Shown: positions 36,126 through 46,172, counted from the first letter of the stretch. The stretch is 64,000 nt of DNA from Acidobacteriota bacterium (GCA_016713675.1 JADJOS010000001.1:2232001-2296000); one strand, 5' to 3'. Program-made: numbers and translations. The notes: generated from the letters alone by a model not told the origin.

Positions 36126-38981
36126 CTATTTCAAGTAGGTTTTGAGATATTGCCCGGTAAAAGATCCCTTCACAGTAGCAACATCCTCAGGCGTGCCCGT
36201 TGCGACGATCTGTCCGCCGCCGGTGCCGCCTTCGGGGCCGAGGTCGATGACCCAATCGGCGGTTTTGATGACGTCCATGTTGTGCTCGATGACAAGGATG
36301 CTGCCGCCGTTGTCGATGAGTGCACGGAACGCGGTCAGAAGTTTGTTGATGTCCTCGAAATGCAAGCCGGTGGTCGGCTCGTCGAAGATGAAGAGCGTGC
36401 TCGATTTTGTTTTTAGTGCGAGATGCGACGCGAGCTTGACGCGTTGGGCTTCGCCGCCGGAGAGCGTTGTGGCCGATTGGCCGAGACGCAGGTAGCCGAG
36501 GCCGACCGAGTCGAGGACCTTGAGCTTGGTGGTCAGTTTGGCGACGTCTTTGAAAAAGAGAAGGGCCTCGCGGATCGTCATGTTGAGGACCTCATGGATG
36601 TTCTTGCCCTTGTGTTTGATATCGAGGATCTCCTGCTTGAACCGCATCCCGCGGCAATCTTCGCACGTCAACTCGACATCCGCGAGGAACTGCATCTCGA
36701 TCGTTACTGTCCCTGAACCTTGGCATATCTCGCAGCGTCCGCCGGGGACGTTGAACGAAAAATGCGACGCGTTGTAGCCCTTTGTCTTGGCGGCGTTGGT
36801 CGCGGCGAAGACCTCGCGGATAGCGTCGTACGCCTTGATGTACGTCACCGGGTTCGAACGCGGTGTCCGTCCGATCGGCGATTGATCGACGAGAATGATA
36901 TCGTCGATATTCTCACCGCCCCTTATTTCCTTGAAAAATCCGACATGGCTGTTCCACTCGCCGCGTTTTTTCTTGAGGCCGGCGTAGAGAACGTCGTGGA
37001 CCAGCGTCGATTTGCCCGAGCCCGAAACGCCCGTCACGCAAACCAGCATTTCGAGCGGAATCTCGACCGAAACATCGCGAAGATTGTGTTCGCGCGCACC
37101 GATGATCTCGATCTTTTCTTTGGTTATCGGGCGGCGTTTCTGCGGCACCTTTATTTCGGAATCGCCGCGAAGATACTTTGCTGTTAGAGAAGTCTCGCTC
37201 TTTAACAACGCTTTGAAATCGCCTTCGAACACCAGATTTCCGCCGAATTCGCCCGCGAATACGCCGATGTCGACGATATGATCGGCGGCACGCATCGTGT
37301 CTTCGTCGTGCTCGACAACGAGCAAAGTGTTGCCGATGTCGCGTAGGTTTTCGAGGATCTTGATGAGCCGCGAATTATCACGCGGATGCAGGCCGATGCT
37401 GGGTTCATCGAGGACGTAAAGCGTGCCGACGAGAAGCGAGCCGAGATTTGTCGCGAGGTGTATACGTTGAGCTTCGCCGCCCGAAAGCGTCGCCGCGAGG
37501 CGGCCGAGCGTCAGATAATCAAGACCGACCTCGACCAGAAATTTCAAACGCCGGCGGATCTCAAGAAGTAGTTTATCGGCGATCTGCGAACGTTCGCTGT
37601 CCATTTCGAGCTTGTCGAAGAAGGTTTGCGAATCGGCGATCGACATCTCGATGATCTCCGGCAGCGAACGCATCCCGATCTTTACATCGCGTGCGGCTTG
37701 GCGCAAACGCTCGCCGTCGCAATCAGGGCATTTCGTGTAGCCGCGATATTTGGCGAGGAATACGCGGACGTGGAGCTTGTATTTCTTTGTTTCGAGAAAC
37801 GTAAAAAAGCCTTTCAGTCCGCGCCAGCCTTCGTCGCCGTAGATCACGCAGTTCTGCTGATAGTCAGGCAGATCGGCGAACGGTTCGGTCATGTCGATAT
37901 TTGCGGACGCGCAGTATTTCACCAACTCTTTCTGTGCCCAGGCATGAGTCGGTCGCGTGAAAGGCTCGATGGCACCTTGCTTGAGCGACAGTAGCGGATT
38001 CGGAATCACAAGTCCGTAATCGATCCCAATGGTATTGCCAAACCCCTGACAAGTCGGACACGCACCAAACGGTGAATTAAAACTGAAAAGGTGCGGCTCA
38101 GGCTCTTCGTAACGCGTGCCGTCATATTTGCAGATAAACCGGTCGGAGAATTTTAACGGCTTTCCGTCGGTCGTTTCGATGACCGCCGCGTGGCCCTCGC
38201 GGAAACATATTTCTAGTGAATCCACTAGGCGTTGGCGAATGTCTTGGGCCGCTTTTAGGCGGTCGATGAGGACGTATGTGTTGTCGAAATTATCGAAGGC
38301 GTAATCCTCAGGCTTTTGCAGCTCGATCATTTCGCCGTCGCGGAAGAGGCGGGAAAAGCCTTGCTGGAGCAGGGAAATGAGAAACGCCTGGGTGCTTAAG
38401 TTTTGGTTTTTTTTATCAGCCGAGCCCTTACTTACGTGCGTGCTTCTGACACCTTTGCGAGCGGTGCGGACAAGTTCGCGGGAAACTTCTTCTTGAATTG
38501 GAAACAAGACATAAAAGCGCGTGCCTTCGTCGAGCGACGCGAGAATCTCGTCGGCAGCGGATTCGGGCGAATCTTTTTTTACCTCGCGGCGGCAGACGTG
38601 GCAGATCGTGGTGCCGGCACGGGCGAATAGCAGCCGCAAATAGTCGTAGATCTCGGTCTGCGTGGCGACGGTCGAACGGGGATTTTTTGTCGCGTTCTTT
38701 TGCCGGATCGCGATCGCAGGTGAGATGCCTGTGATCTCGTCAACGTCCGGCTTGTCCATCCGTTCGAGAAACTGACGGGCGTATGCCGACAGCGATTCCA
38801 CGTATCTCCGTTGTCCTTCGGCATAAAGCGTGTCGAATGCGAGCGAAGATTTGCCGCTGCCCGAAACACCGGTAATGACGGTTAGTTTGTTGACCGGGAA
38901 CGAGACCGAGATATTCTTGAGGTTATGCGTGCGGGCACCGCGTACGACGATCTGTTCCTCTTTTGTTTTCGCAGCGTGCAT
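36126..38981 (-). CDS. uvrA: excinuclease ABC subunit A
   Basis: UvrA recognises bulky DNA lesions in nucleotide excision repair. The 951-residue protein has two ABC ATPase modules (GVSGSGKSSLAFDTLY near the N terminus and GVSGSGKSTLVHDVLY in the second half), two LSGGEAQR signatures, and the zinc-binding pairs CPTC/CPDC and CEIC/CEDC. The start at 38981 (MHAAKTKEEQ) fits the family length (about 940). Upstream in-frame ATGs at 39050 and 39089 would add non-family residues. Confidence 0.96.
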   Translation of the reverse strand: MHAAKTKEEQIVVRGARTHNLKNISVSFPVNKLTVITGVSGSGKSSLAFDTLYAEGQRRYVESLSAYARQFLERMDKPDVDEITGISPAIAIRQKNATKNPRSTVATQTEIYDYLRLLFARAGTTICHVCRREVKKDSPESAADEILASLDEGTRFYVLFPIQEEVSRELVRTARKGVRSTHVSKGSADKKNQNLSTQAFLISLLQQGFSRLFRDGEMIELQKPEDYAFDNFDNTYVLIDRLKAAQDIRQRLVDSLEICFREGHAAVIETTDGKPLKFSDRFICKYDGTRYEEPEPHLFSFNSPFGACPTCQGFGNTIGIDYGLVIPNPLLSLKQGAIEPFTRPTHAWAQKELVKYCASANIDMTEPFADLPDYQQNCVIYGDEGWRGLKGFFTFLETKKYKLHVRVFLAKYRGYTKCPDCDGERLRQAARDVKIGMRSLPEIIEMSIADSQTFFDKLEMDSERSQIADKLLLEIRRRLKFLVEVGLDYLTLGRLAATLSGGEAQRIHLATNLGSLLVGTLYVLDEPSIGLHPRDNSRLIKILENLRDIGNTLLVVEHDEDTMRAADHIVDIGVFAGEFGGNLVFEGDFKALLKSETSLTAKYLRGDSEIKVPQKRRPITKEKIEIIGAREHNLRDVSVEIPLEMLVCVTGVSGSGKSTLVHDVLYAGLKKKRGEWNSHVGFFKEIRGGENIDDIILVDQSPIGRTPRSNPVTYIKAYDAIREVFAATNAAKTKGYNASHFSFNVPGGRCEICQGSGTVTIEMQFLADVELTCEDCRGMRFKQEILDIKHKGKNIHEVLNMTIREALLFFKDVAKLTTKLKVLDSVGLGYLRLGQSATTLSGGEAQRVKLASHLALKTKSSTLFIFDEPTTGLHFEDINKLLTAFRALIDNGGSILVIEHNMDVIKTADWVIDLGPEGGTGGGQIVATGTPEDVATVKGSFTGQYLKTYLK

Positions 38982-39122
38982 AGATAAGATATTCGAGCCT
39001 GACGCAAACGAGTATTTTACCAAATCGATGCGAGTTGAAGAAGCCTGCATGTTAGTAAGGGCGTAACATTCGAGTTGAGTGTAACGCACTTACTGACGTT
39101 CGGGCTTTGGCATTCTTTGGAC

Positions 39123-39395
39123 TTACCAGCGAACATCGTATTGACCGAAATTGTCACGCCAGGTGTCGGTTTCGTCGTATTTTAGGATGGGAATGGTGCC
39201 TTCGAGAAGTATCTCAGTATCCGGGTCGCGGCGGAGGCGATATGAATAGCCGCTCGGCGAGGCGACGGTGAGCACTACAAGGCCCTCGTCCATTTTTGAC
39301 ACGGCCGCGAATCGCCAGTCCTTTTTCGAACGCACCACGAGCCGCGAGCCGGTGACGAGCGTATCAAGCCTGACTAGATTTTCGGCAGTTTCCAC
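39123..39395 (-). CDS. small protein of unknown function (GTG start)
   Basis: From a GTG at 39395, overlapping the end of the L,D-transpeptidase-like gene by 22 bp, a 90-residue frame reads LDTLVTGSRLVVRSKKDWRF, VASPSGYSYRLRRDPDTEIL and ends DTWRDNFGQYDVRW. The frame stays open further upstream only as a shadow of the other gene. The composition and the position directly after a gene in the same direction suggest that it is real. The start is uncertain and I do not recognise the family. Confidence 0.5.
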   Translation of the reverse strand: METAENLVRLDTLVTGSRLVVRSKKDWRFAAVSKMDEGLVVLTVASPSGYSYRLRRDPDTEILLEGTIPILKYDETDTWRDNFGQYDVRW

Positions 39396-40135
39396 TGTTT
39401 TTGGTATTTCTTGTGATCTTCTTCGGTCAATTGAACAAGATATGGATTCTTTGTCAGCGAAGCCCAAGCCACGATCCGTTCGACATTTCGGCGTTCCATT
39501 GCCGTACAGCCGTCGGTCGCCGTGTTCTGATCTTTCCAGACGTGCATAAAAATACACGATCCTTTACCTTTCACGACCGGAAACGAATTGTACGCGACAA
39601 ATATGCCGAGCCCGTATTGGTCGCCGATCGACAGCATTTTCTCCGATGATCTCCAATCAAAATTGCCAACCTGCATGCGGTTGACGATGCGGTTGTAAAA
39701 GTTCGATCGGGTGTCGTCGACACACTCCGTATATTCCTCGAGTTTGGTGTATGGAAGCTCAAGTTCGCTCGGCTTCGTGCTCGTCCCGAAGGACGAAGTG
39801 AGCGGGAATAACCCTGCCGGAGCGTTGCCGTCACCTTCTTGTTTGACCTTCGTTGCAGCGGTTTGCCGGGGCGATTCGTCGCCCCAAGCCAGGCCTTTTG
39901 AACCGACGACGACAGGGAACTCATCACCAACGGCCTTCCATTTTGACTTTGCGTCTTTTCGCTCGAATAGACGGGCTGTTCCGGTTATGGCGTCCCAGCT
40001 TTTCGTGGTCACAACCACCGCTTGGAGCGAGCTTTCGAACGGTGCTTTGACTGCCGGAGTCTCCGGTGTTTTGACCTGTGCGGTCGCGGCTATCGCAATC
40101 ACAGCTGAGAGAGTTAACGCACCAAGAAATTTCAT
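39374..40135 (-). CDS. secreted L,D-transpeptidase-like (YkuD-type) protein
   Basis: A 253-residue protein with a signal peptide (FLGALTLSAVIAIAATAQ). The catalytic region SCIFMHVWK followed by ATDGCTAMERR gives the expected His198 and nucleophile Cys210 of YkuD-like domains, which cross-link peptidoglycan stems or attach proteins to them. The middle part (FPVVVGSKGLAWGD) fits the strand that carries the incoming substrate. The ATG at 40135 starts right after the stop of the M50-like gene; an ATG at 40147 would overlap it. Confidence 0.8.
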   Translation of the reverse strand: MKFLGALTLSAVIAIAATAQVKTPETPAVKAPFESSLQAVVVTTKSWDAITGTARLFERKDAKSKWKAVGDEFPVVVGSKGLAWGDESPRQTAATKVKQEGDGNAPAGLFPLTSSFGTSTKPSELELPYTKLEEYTECVDDTRSNFYNRIVNRMQVGNFDWRSSEKMLSIGDQYGLGIFVAYNSFPVVKGKGSCIFMHVWKDQNTATDGCTAMERRNVERIVAWASLTKNPYLVQLTEEDHKKYQKQWKLPKI

Positions 40136-40136
40136 T

Positions 40137-40928
40137 CTAATCCTCAAATACAGAATCGCTCACGGCATTTTTGCCGCCGACCGCATAAAGTCTGAGGCCG
40201 AGCGAGATCATTACGACCGAGATCACGAACCAGACGAGCACCCAAACGATTCCGGGAATTCCGGTCGCGGCGGCCATATTGGCGGCGTCCGTGTGCTGAT
40301 CGGACGAGGCTGTGACGACAAAGAGGTCTTTTAAGCTAAAGAACGCATTGAGCAAACACTGGACCGAGAGAACCGCGAGTGCGAAATGCGCCCAGCGTAT
40401 CGGTGCATATCGCGCAATGGCAAAGAGGCCGCCTGACAAGACCACTCCGGACAACACTGTGAAGGCAACTCCGACGACCGTCGCAGTCGAGAAAAACGTC
40501 CAAAACGGCAGAATAAGCCCAAAAACGATAGTCATCGCTCCGACAAGGCCACCGGAAAAGTACAACGCGGCTCGCGGCGATTTTCCAAACCTGATCCATG
40601 CAAGCAATGCAGTACCAAAAGCCGTCGCTACGAGATATCCGGCACTAGAGATGAACAACCCCGATAGCCCTGAACCGCTCGACCATACCGCTACGCTCGT
40701 GTCAGGCGAAACCGTCAGGCTCGTGACCGCATTTCCGGTGATCAACGCCGCCAGAGCGTGGCTGCTCTCGTGAATGAACGTCGCAAAAAGCTGCAGCGGA
40801 TATGCGATATATCCAAAGATCGGAAAATACCACGCGATCGCCCACAGGGCAATGCTCATGACCGTTGCCGCGATGAGCAGCTTAAATTGCGGTTTGACGT
40901 CTTCGGCGAGCTTGTAATTTATCGGCAT
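40137..40928 (-). CDS. M50-like membrane metalloprotease
   Basis: The 263-residue protein has about seven membrane segments and the zinc motif HESSH (53-57) within FIHESSHALAALITGN, as in M50B-type intramembrane proteases. The second motif of the family (NxxPxxxxDG) is not obvious, so an inactive or divergent member is possible. It is followed by the L,D-transpeptidase-like gene with 1 bp spacing. Confidence 0.7.
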   Translation of the reverse strand: MPINYKLAEDVKPQFKLLIAATVMSIALWAIAWYFPIFGYIAYPLQLFATFIHESSHALAALITGNAVTSLTVSPDTSVAVWSSGSGLSGLFISSAGYLVATAFGTALLAWIRFGKSPRAALYFSGGLVGAMTIVFGLILPFWTFFSTATVVGVAFTVLSGVVLSGGLFAIARYAPIRWAHFALAVLSVQCLLNAFFSLKDLFVVTASSDQHTDAANMAAATGIPGIVWVLVWFVISVVMISLGLRLYAVGGKNAVSDSVFED

Positions 40929-41050
40929 AAAAACTCCTTAACTTTCCTACAAGCGAATACGACTATTGTATGCGAAAGTTCGTGGAATGTCTCTAACTTT
41001 AGTCGGTTAGCGTGGGTCCTCAGTTCTAAGATTCTAACCAATGCAATAGA

Positions 41051-41521
41051 TTACGGACGACTGACAAAGTCAGACTTTCCACCGGTTTTCGATTCCAGCT
41101 TAATATCTGAGATCACGATGTCCTTCTGAACGGCCTTGCACATGTCGTAGATCGTGAGTGCTGCGACCGAGACCGCAGTCAGGGCTTCCATTTCGACGCC
41201 GGTTTGAGCGTTCGTGACAGCCTCGGCTGTGATATTGACGCCGTTTTCGCTGAATTCAGCGGTCACATTGACCTTAGACAAATTGATCTGATGGCAAAGA
41301 GGTATCAGCTCAGAAGTGCGTTTGGCGGCCATGATCCCCGCAATTCTGGCAATTTCGAGCGGATCGCCCTTTGGGTTGCGGGAAGTTTGCAGAGTTTTAA
41401 GAGTTTCAGAGTTAAGTAAAACCTTTCCGGACGCGACGGCTCGGCGCGTGGTCGTTTCTTTGTCGGAGACGTCGACCATTTTTATCTTACCCGCATCGTC
41501 AAAATGTGACAGTTCGCTCAT
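41051..41521 (-). CDS. moaC: cyclic pyranopterin monophosphate synthase
   Basis: MoaC makes cPMP from the MoaA product in molybdenum cofactor synthesis. The 156-residue protein shows MVDVSDKETTTRRAVASG, GIMAAKRTSELIPLCHQI, GVEMEALTAVSVAALTIYDM, and DIKLESKTGGKSDF, all family-typical. The ATG overlaps the stop of the methyltransferase gene by 4 bp. It is the last gene of the operon starting at 44800. Confidence 0.96.
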   Translation of the reverse strand: MSELSHFDDAGKIKMVDVSDKETTTRRAVASGKVLLNSETLKTLQTSRNPKGDPLEIARIAGIMAAKRTSELIPLCHQINLSKVNVTAEFSENGVNITAEAVTNAQTGVEMEALTAVSVAALTIYDMCKAVQKDIVISDIKLESKTGGKSDFVSRP

Positions 41522-42252
41522 TGTTTTTTTGCCTCGAATATCAGAGTGTTGCCGCCGAGTAGGACTTCGTTACTATTTAGCTCGTTGGCCCAGCGGCGTC
41601 GGCGTTTTGCCTCGGACGAGAACCGTGTCGAAAGCCGAATCAACGCCGTCAGCGGCAGGAATCGCCACGAATTTTTCTTTTCCTTATCCAAATGCAATTT
41701 GAATTCGCTGAGTCCTGACTTCTCAAGCAAGTACCGCATTTCGGAATAGCCGATCGGATTGATGTGAAACGCGATCTCCTCCATCGAACCGACGATCTCG
41801 ACATACTCAGCCTGCACATCACTCGACAGCGGTTTGAAGTGTGACGTGTAGCCGGAGAAAAGCCAACGCAACCGTTCCTCGATGTTCATAATATTCGGCA
41901 CCGAAGCGATCAGCGTGCCGCCGGACTTGAGCACTCGCGAAAATTCGCGTATCGCGTTCGCCGGATTTTCGATGTGTTCGAGTCCTTCGATGCAGACGAT
42001 ATAATCGAACGAATCGTCCTTGTAAGGCAGCTTGCCGTCAAGGTCACCTTTAAGGATCTCGACGTTTTCGAGCTGGAATATCTCAGGATAAAGGTCGGCA
42101 CACGACACCTCAAATCCCATCTTGATCAAGCCCTCAGCCAACGCCCCACGCCCAGAGGGCACGTCGAGAAGTCGGCCGCGAGGCATCGGGCCGAGTATTC
42201 TCTCGACGGTCTCATATATGGCCGGATGGGCCATGGCGAATGGAATTTCCAT
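41518..42252 (-). CDS. class I SAM-dependent methyltransferase
   Basis: A 244-residue methyltransferase. LLDVPSGRGALAEGL (about 28-42) is the SAM-binding motif I; DDSFDYIVCIEGLEHIENP and REFSRVLKSGGTLIASVPN are motifs II and III. It resembles Methyltransf_11/23 proteins. The substrate is unknown. It is wedged between moeA (2 bp) and moaC (4-bp overlap), so it is certainly co-transcribed with cofactor genes, though a direct role in that pathway is not established. Confidence 0.88.
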   Translation of the reverse strand: MEIPFAMAHPAIYETVERILGPMPRGRLLDVPSGRGALAEGLIKMGFEVSCADLYPEIFQLENVEILKGDLDGKLPYKDDSFDYIVCIEGLEHIENPANAIREFSRVLKSGGTLIASVPNIMNIEERLRWLFSGYTSHFKPLSSDVQAEYVEIVGSMEEIAFHINPIGYSEMRYLLEKSGLSEFKLHLDKEKKNSWRFLPLTALIRLSTRFSSEAKRRRRWANELNSNEVLLGGNTLIFEAKKQ

Positions 42253-42254
42253 TG

Positions 42255-43457
42255 TTAAAGATAGAGTATCTTGGCGACCGAGCCTTTTGCCAATTCAGCG
42301 CCTTGCGGCACAAGGACCAATGCCCGGGCGCGCGAAAATCCGACAAAATCAGACGACCCGGACCATTTTAACGGATGTGCGATCAACTGCCCCAATTCGT
42401 TGGTCGAAAGACCGGCGGGCAGATAGGTGTCGCGTTCCCTTGCCCCGCGGGTGTCGGTTGCGAGGACGGCAGAACCGTTGTCTGCCGATGGGTCGGCCGC
42501 TTTCTGCATTTGCAGTAACGCCTGCCGTACGAACAAGTGAAACGTGACCGCCGCCGAAACGGGATTACCTGGCAAACCGAAGACCAAACATTTGCCGAGG
42601 CGGGCAAAAACCGCGGGTTTACCGGGCTTTAGCCTGACCTTTTCAAAAAATAACTCGGCCCCAAGCTCGGAAAGTGCAGTCTTCGTGTGGTCGTATTTCC
42701 CGACCGAAACGCCGCCGGTGATCACCAAAATATCCGTTCGCTTTGCCGCTTTTGAAATATGGAATTTCAGGTCTGAGATATCATCTTTCGCGATCGGCAG
42801 AATCGTCGCCGATCCGCCAAACTTGCGGCTCAATATCTCCAGCATTGCTGAATTTGAATTGCGTATCTGATCGCGTCCGGGCTTGTTGCTTATTTCCACG
42901 ATCTCGCTGCCGGTGCCGAGTATGGCGACTTGCGGTTGCTTTGCGACTTTGACCTTTGCATAACCAAACGCGGCGATAGCGGCGATCATGTTTTCGGTGA
43001 CCACCTCGCCCGCCCTGAAAATAGTCTCGCCTTTTTTGATCTCATCTCCCTTGCGGATGATGTAGCGGCCCTTTTCGGTCGGTTCGAGTATTTCGACAGA
43101 GCGTTCATTGTTCAGCCGAGTCAGTTCGATCTTTTGCACCGCGTCGGCACCTTTTGGAACGGGTGCTCCGGTCATGATCGCGACGGCCTGGCCGCGTAAT
43201 AGTTCGTGATGCCAGCCGCGTCCGGCGGCCGATTCGCCGACGAGATCGAGCGTGACCGAAGCATTCAAAGTGTCTTTTGCAACTACCGCATAACCATCCA
43301 TCTGCGAGCGATCGAACGGCGGCAGATCGCTGTCCGCGACGATCGTCTCGGACAGCACGCGTCCGACCGCATTGGCGATCGTGATGCGTTCTGAGCCAAG
43401 CGAACCGGTTTCTCGCGTGATGATGTTTTGTGCTTTCTTAACGGCGATCATCGTCAT
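42255..43457 (-). CDS. moeA: molybdopterin molybdenumtransferase
   Basis: MoeA inserts molybdate into adenylated molybdopterin. The 400-residue protein has PPFDRSQMDGYAV, IMTGAPVPKGADAV, the ITGGVSVGKYDHTK loop, and GLPGNPVSA, the full MoeA signature set. Its ATG overlaps the stop of the M24 peptidase gene (ATGA). Confidence 0.96.
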   Translation of the reverse strand: MTMIAVKKAQNIITRETGSLGSERITIANAVGRVLSETIVADSDLPPFDRSQMDGYAVVAKDTLNASVTLDLVGESAAGRGWHHELLRGQAVAIMTGAPVPKGADAVQKIELTRLNNERSVEILEPTEKGRYIIRKGDEIKKGETIFRAGEVVTENMIAAIAAFGYAKVKVAKQPQVAILGTGSEIVEISNKPGRDQIRNSNSAMLEILSRKFGGSATILPIAKDDISDLKFHISKAAKRTDILVITGGVSVGKYDHTKTALSELGAELFFEKVRLKPGKPAVFARLGKCLVFGLPGNPVSAAVTFHLFVRQALLQMQKAADPSADNGSAVLATDTRGARERDTYLPAGLSTNELGQLIAHPLKWSGSSDFVGFSRARALVLVPQGAELAKGSVAKILYL

Positions 43458-44800
43458 TTGATCAAATAAAACTCCGTCTGACGCGGCCGTATGAATTTAT
43501 AGCCGGCTCCGCTCATCACAGCGTCGTCTTCGGCCATGATCGTTATCTTTTGGCCCGCCCATTCGGCTAGAGGCATCGAGGTATTTAGCTCGATCGAGGT
43601 GAACGAGCCGAGCCGAAACCGTTCTTCAGACCCGGTGATCGCACGGCGAAAATCGATCGACGCTCCGAGCCCATGGCCGTGATTGCCGATCGGATGCGAA
43701 TAGATCATCGCCTCGATATTGCGGCGTTTCATATCGGCCATTGCTGCGTCGTAAACCTCAGTTCCCGTCATACCGACACGTGCAACGGCAAATATCGCGT
43801 CCTGCAGGGCGTTCGTATTTGCCAGAGCCGTCTTCATTCCGGCCGGAACGTCACGTTCCCCCTTTTGCAGCACATAGCCGTGTTTTTGCCAATCGGTCGA
43901 CAGTCCCATGTAATTGAGGCCGCAATCGATATGTATGAGGTCTCCGCGTTCGATAACGGTAGCTTCGTCGGCGACCGAGAGGAACTGCTGGCTTGTCGTA
44001 CTCGCTTTTGAGCGACGCTGTATCCGCAGGTCAGGCTGAAACCAGGTCGTCAGCCCAAGGTTGCTGATCTGCTGCAAAAACCACCAACGTACATCGCCGA
44101 CAGTCGTCTTGCCGGGCGTAATGACCTCGTTCGAGAATGCACGCCGCGTCAGAATGTCGGTTACAAGGACGGCCGCTCGGTAGTGTTCGAGTTCCTCAGG
44201 CAACCTCGTATCAAAAAAATCGCTAAGGAAATTCGCTGCCGGCACAAATTTCTTTTCGGTCTCGGCTCCGAGCGTTTCAGCGAGCATCTTGTACGATGCC
44301 TGTGATAGGCCGTTCTGCTGGCCTCGCGGTCCGCTCATATTGAGGGCGATGTTTTTCGGAGTGTATTTAGCGATCGTCGCTCGCAGAGTTTCGCCTAGTT
44401 TGTCCCGCGAGACGCTGACCATCTGATAGTGGTTTTTCAGACGCTCCTCGGAATATCTTACGATCGCTATCTTCTCAAGCTTTTCGCCTGTGTCCGCAAA
44501 AATGAAGAAATCGCGGCTGCCGACCATCGGCATCGGCGGCACGATATACTCGGTCGCCGGATCGCTGTTAAATTCTTCGTTGACGACGATCCACATCGCG
44601 ATGCCGTGTTTTCGCATCATCGGCAGCAGCAGTGTGTCGAGCCGTTTCTTGAGCCATGCTTCGCGGACGTTCATCTGCTCGAGCTGCGAGAGCAGTCTCG
44701 GCATTTTGGGGATGGGCTCGTTCGAACGGTTCTGGGCGGCAAGAAACTGAGCAAACGCGGCGACACAAATGACCGTAAATATTAGCTTTCGTATTGACAT
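43454..44800 (-). CDS. secreted M24 family peptidase (Xaa-Pro-type)
   Basis: A 448-residue protein with a signal peptide (LIFTVICVAAFAQFLAAQ) from the ATG at 44800. The second half is a pita-bread M24 domain: DLIHIDCGLNYMG with a metal Asp pattern, HPIGNHGHGLG, and SIELNTSMPLAEWAG with a metal Glu. These are aminopeptidase P/creatinase-like enzymes; being exported, it would act on peptides in the periplasm or outside. It is the first gene of the moeA-methyltransferase-moaC operon. Long in-frame sequence upstream of 44800 is not used because it removes the signal peptide. Confidence 0.85.
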   Translation of the reverse strand: MSIRKLIFTVICVAAFAQFLAAQNRSNEPIPKMPRLLSQLEQMNVREAWLKKRLDTLLLPMMRKHGIAMWIVVNEEFNSDPATEYIVPPMPMVGSRDFFIFADTGEKLEKIAIVRYSEERLKNHYQMVSVSRDKLGETLRATIAKYTPKNIALNMSGPRGQQNGLSQASYKMLAETLGAETEKKFVPAANFLSDFFDTRLPEELEHYRAAVLVTDILTRRAFSNEVITPGKTTVGDVRWWFLQQISNLGLTTWFQPDLRIQRRSKASTTSQQFLSVADEATVIERGDLIHIDCGLNYMGLSTDWQKHGYVLQKGERDVPAGMKTALANTNALQDAIFAVARVGMTGTEVYDAAMADMKRRNIEAMIYSHPIGNHGHGLGASIDFRRAITGSEERFRLGSFTSIELNTSMPLAEWAGQKITIMAEDDAVMSGAGYKFIRPRQTEFYLIK

Positions 44801-44921
44801 AGGTGAGGCGAATGAATCGCGAGCGTTTAGCGGAAATATCATCGAAATGATAGACTGATGCTTTGAATTTACGAGGAAAATTCTATCATACAACCCTAAG
44901 TAAGCGAGGAAATTAAACACC

Positions 44922-46136
44922 GTGATCGACTTTGAATTATCAGAAGAACATATTGCATTGCAGAACACCGTTCGCGAGTTTTGTGCGGGCGAAATTGCTC
45001 CAAACATCAAGGAATGGGACGAAAAGGCCTATTTCGAGCCGTCGGTATTTAAGAAGATGGCCGATCTTGGCCTTATGGGAGTGTGTATTCCCGAAAATTA
45101 CGGCGGAGCCGGTTTTGACTACGTCGCACTTGGCCTCGTTTGTGAGGAACTCGAGGCATGCGATACGTTTCTGCGTGTGGCGATGTCGGTCCACGTCGGG
45201 CTCAACAGCCTCAGCGTATATTCGTGGGGAACCGAAGAGCAGAAGCAGAAATACCTAGTCCCGCAGGCCCAGGGCGAAAAACTCGCCACATTCGGACTGA
45301 CCGAACCGAACGCCGGCAGCGACGTCGTCGGCATGAAATCGTACGCACGCCGCGACGGTGACGACTGGATATTGAACGGCGAAAAGATGTGGATCTCGCT
45401 CGCCGACGTCGCTGACAATTTCCTCTTTTTCTGCTGGACCGATCCTGAGAAGCAGAAGGTCCGCGATCACAGCGGTCTTTCGTGCTTTATTGTGGAACGT
45501 ACCATGCCCGGATTTTCGAGTGGCACGCTGCACGGCAAACTCGGCATTCGTGCCGGCAACACGGGCTACTTCTCGCTGCAGGACGTTCGGGTTCCGGCGG
45601 CGAATATGCTCGGCCAGGAAGGCGAAGGATTTAAGATCGCAATGTTCAGCCTCGAGAACGGCCGTTATACGGTCGCCTCAGGTGCTACGGGCGTTATCCG
45701 TGCCGCACGCGACGCTTCGGTCGCGTACGCCAACACACGTGAGGTCCAGGGCCAGACGATCGCCAATTTCCAGCTCGTCAAACAGAAGATCGCGAACATG
45801 GAAGCCGACTATCAGATGGCACATCTGCTGTGGCTGAAATGCGGCTATCTCAAGAACGAAGGCAAACCGTCGGCGCGTGCTGCGAGCCTCGCCAAATGGC
45901 AGGCTACCATTCGCAGCGAGACCGCCGCATCAATGGCGATCGAGGTCCACGGTGCAAACGGCTACACCAATGACTATCCGGTCGAACGCTATCTGCGAAA
46001 TTGTAAGGCCGCCGTCATCTACGAAGGAACCCGCGACATCCACACCTTGATGCAGGCGGATTGGGCTTTGGGTGCGAAGAAAGAAAAAGCCGCGAGGGTC
46101 ATCCTCCCGCCGTATGCAGCGTCGGCGAGTGCCTAA
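44922..46136 (+). CDS. acyl-CoA dehydrogenase
   Basis: The FAD enzyme introduces the alpha-beta double bond in acyl-CoA. The 404-residue protein has FGLTEPNAGSDVVGM, WISLADVADNFLFF, and the catalytic base Glu368 in VIYEGTRDIHTLMQ, at the position used by short- and medium-chain and glutaryl-CoA type enzymes. The chain specificity cannot be read. The start is GTG with GAGGAAA 9-10 nt upstream. A strong terminator follows. Confidence 0.94.
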   Translation: MIDFELSEEHIALQNTVREFCAGEIAPNIKEWDEKAYFEPSVFKKMADLGLMGVCIPENYGGAGFDYVALGLVCEELEACDTFLRVAMSVHVGLNSLSVYSWGTEEQKQKYLVPQAQGEKLATFGLTEPNAGSDVVGMKSYARRDGDDWILNGEKMWISLADVADNFLFFCWTDPEKQKVRDHSGLSCFIVERTMPGFSSGTLHGKLGIRAGNTGYFSLQDVRVPAANMLGQEGEGFKIAMFSLENGRYTVASGATGVIRAARDASVAYANTREVQGQTIANFQLVKQKIANMEADYQMAHLLWLKCGYLKNEGKPSARAASLAKWQATIRSETAASMAIEVHGANGYTNDYPVERYLRNCKAAVIYEGTRDIHTLMQADWALGAKKEKAARVILPPYAASASA

Positions 46137-46172
46137 CGCAAATTAGCCCACTTGGGGCCGAGTACTGAATGA

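Noticed and set aside
39396..39557. ATG-started extension of the small gene at 39123
   Set aside because: This part is the antiparallel-frame shadow of the L,D-transpeptidase-like gene, which has the catalytic motif; only the part after 39395 is kept.
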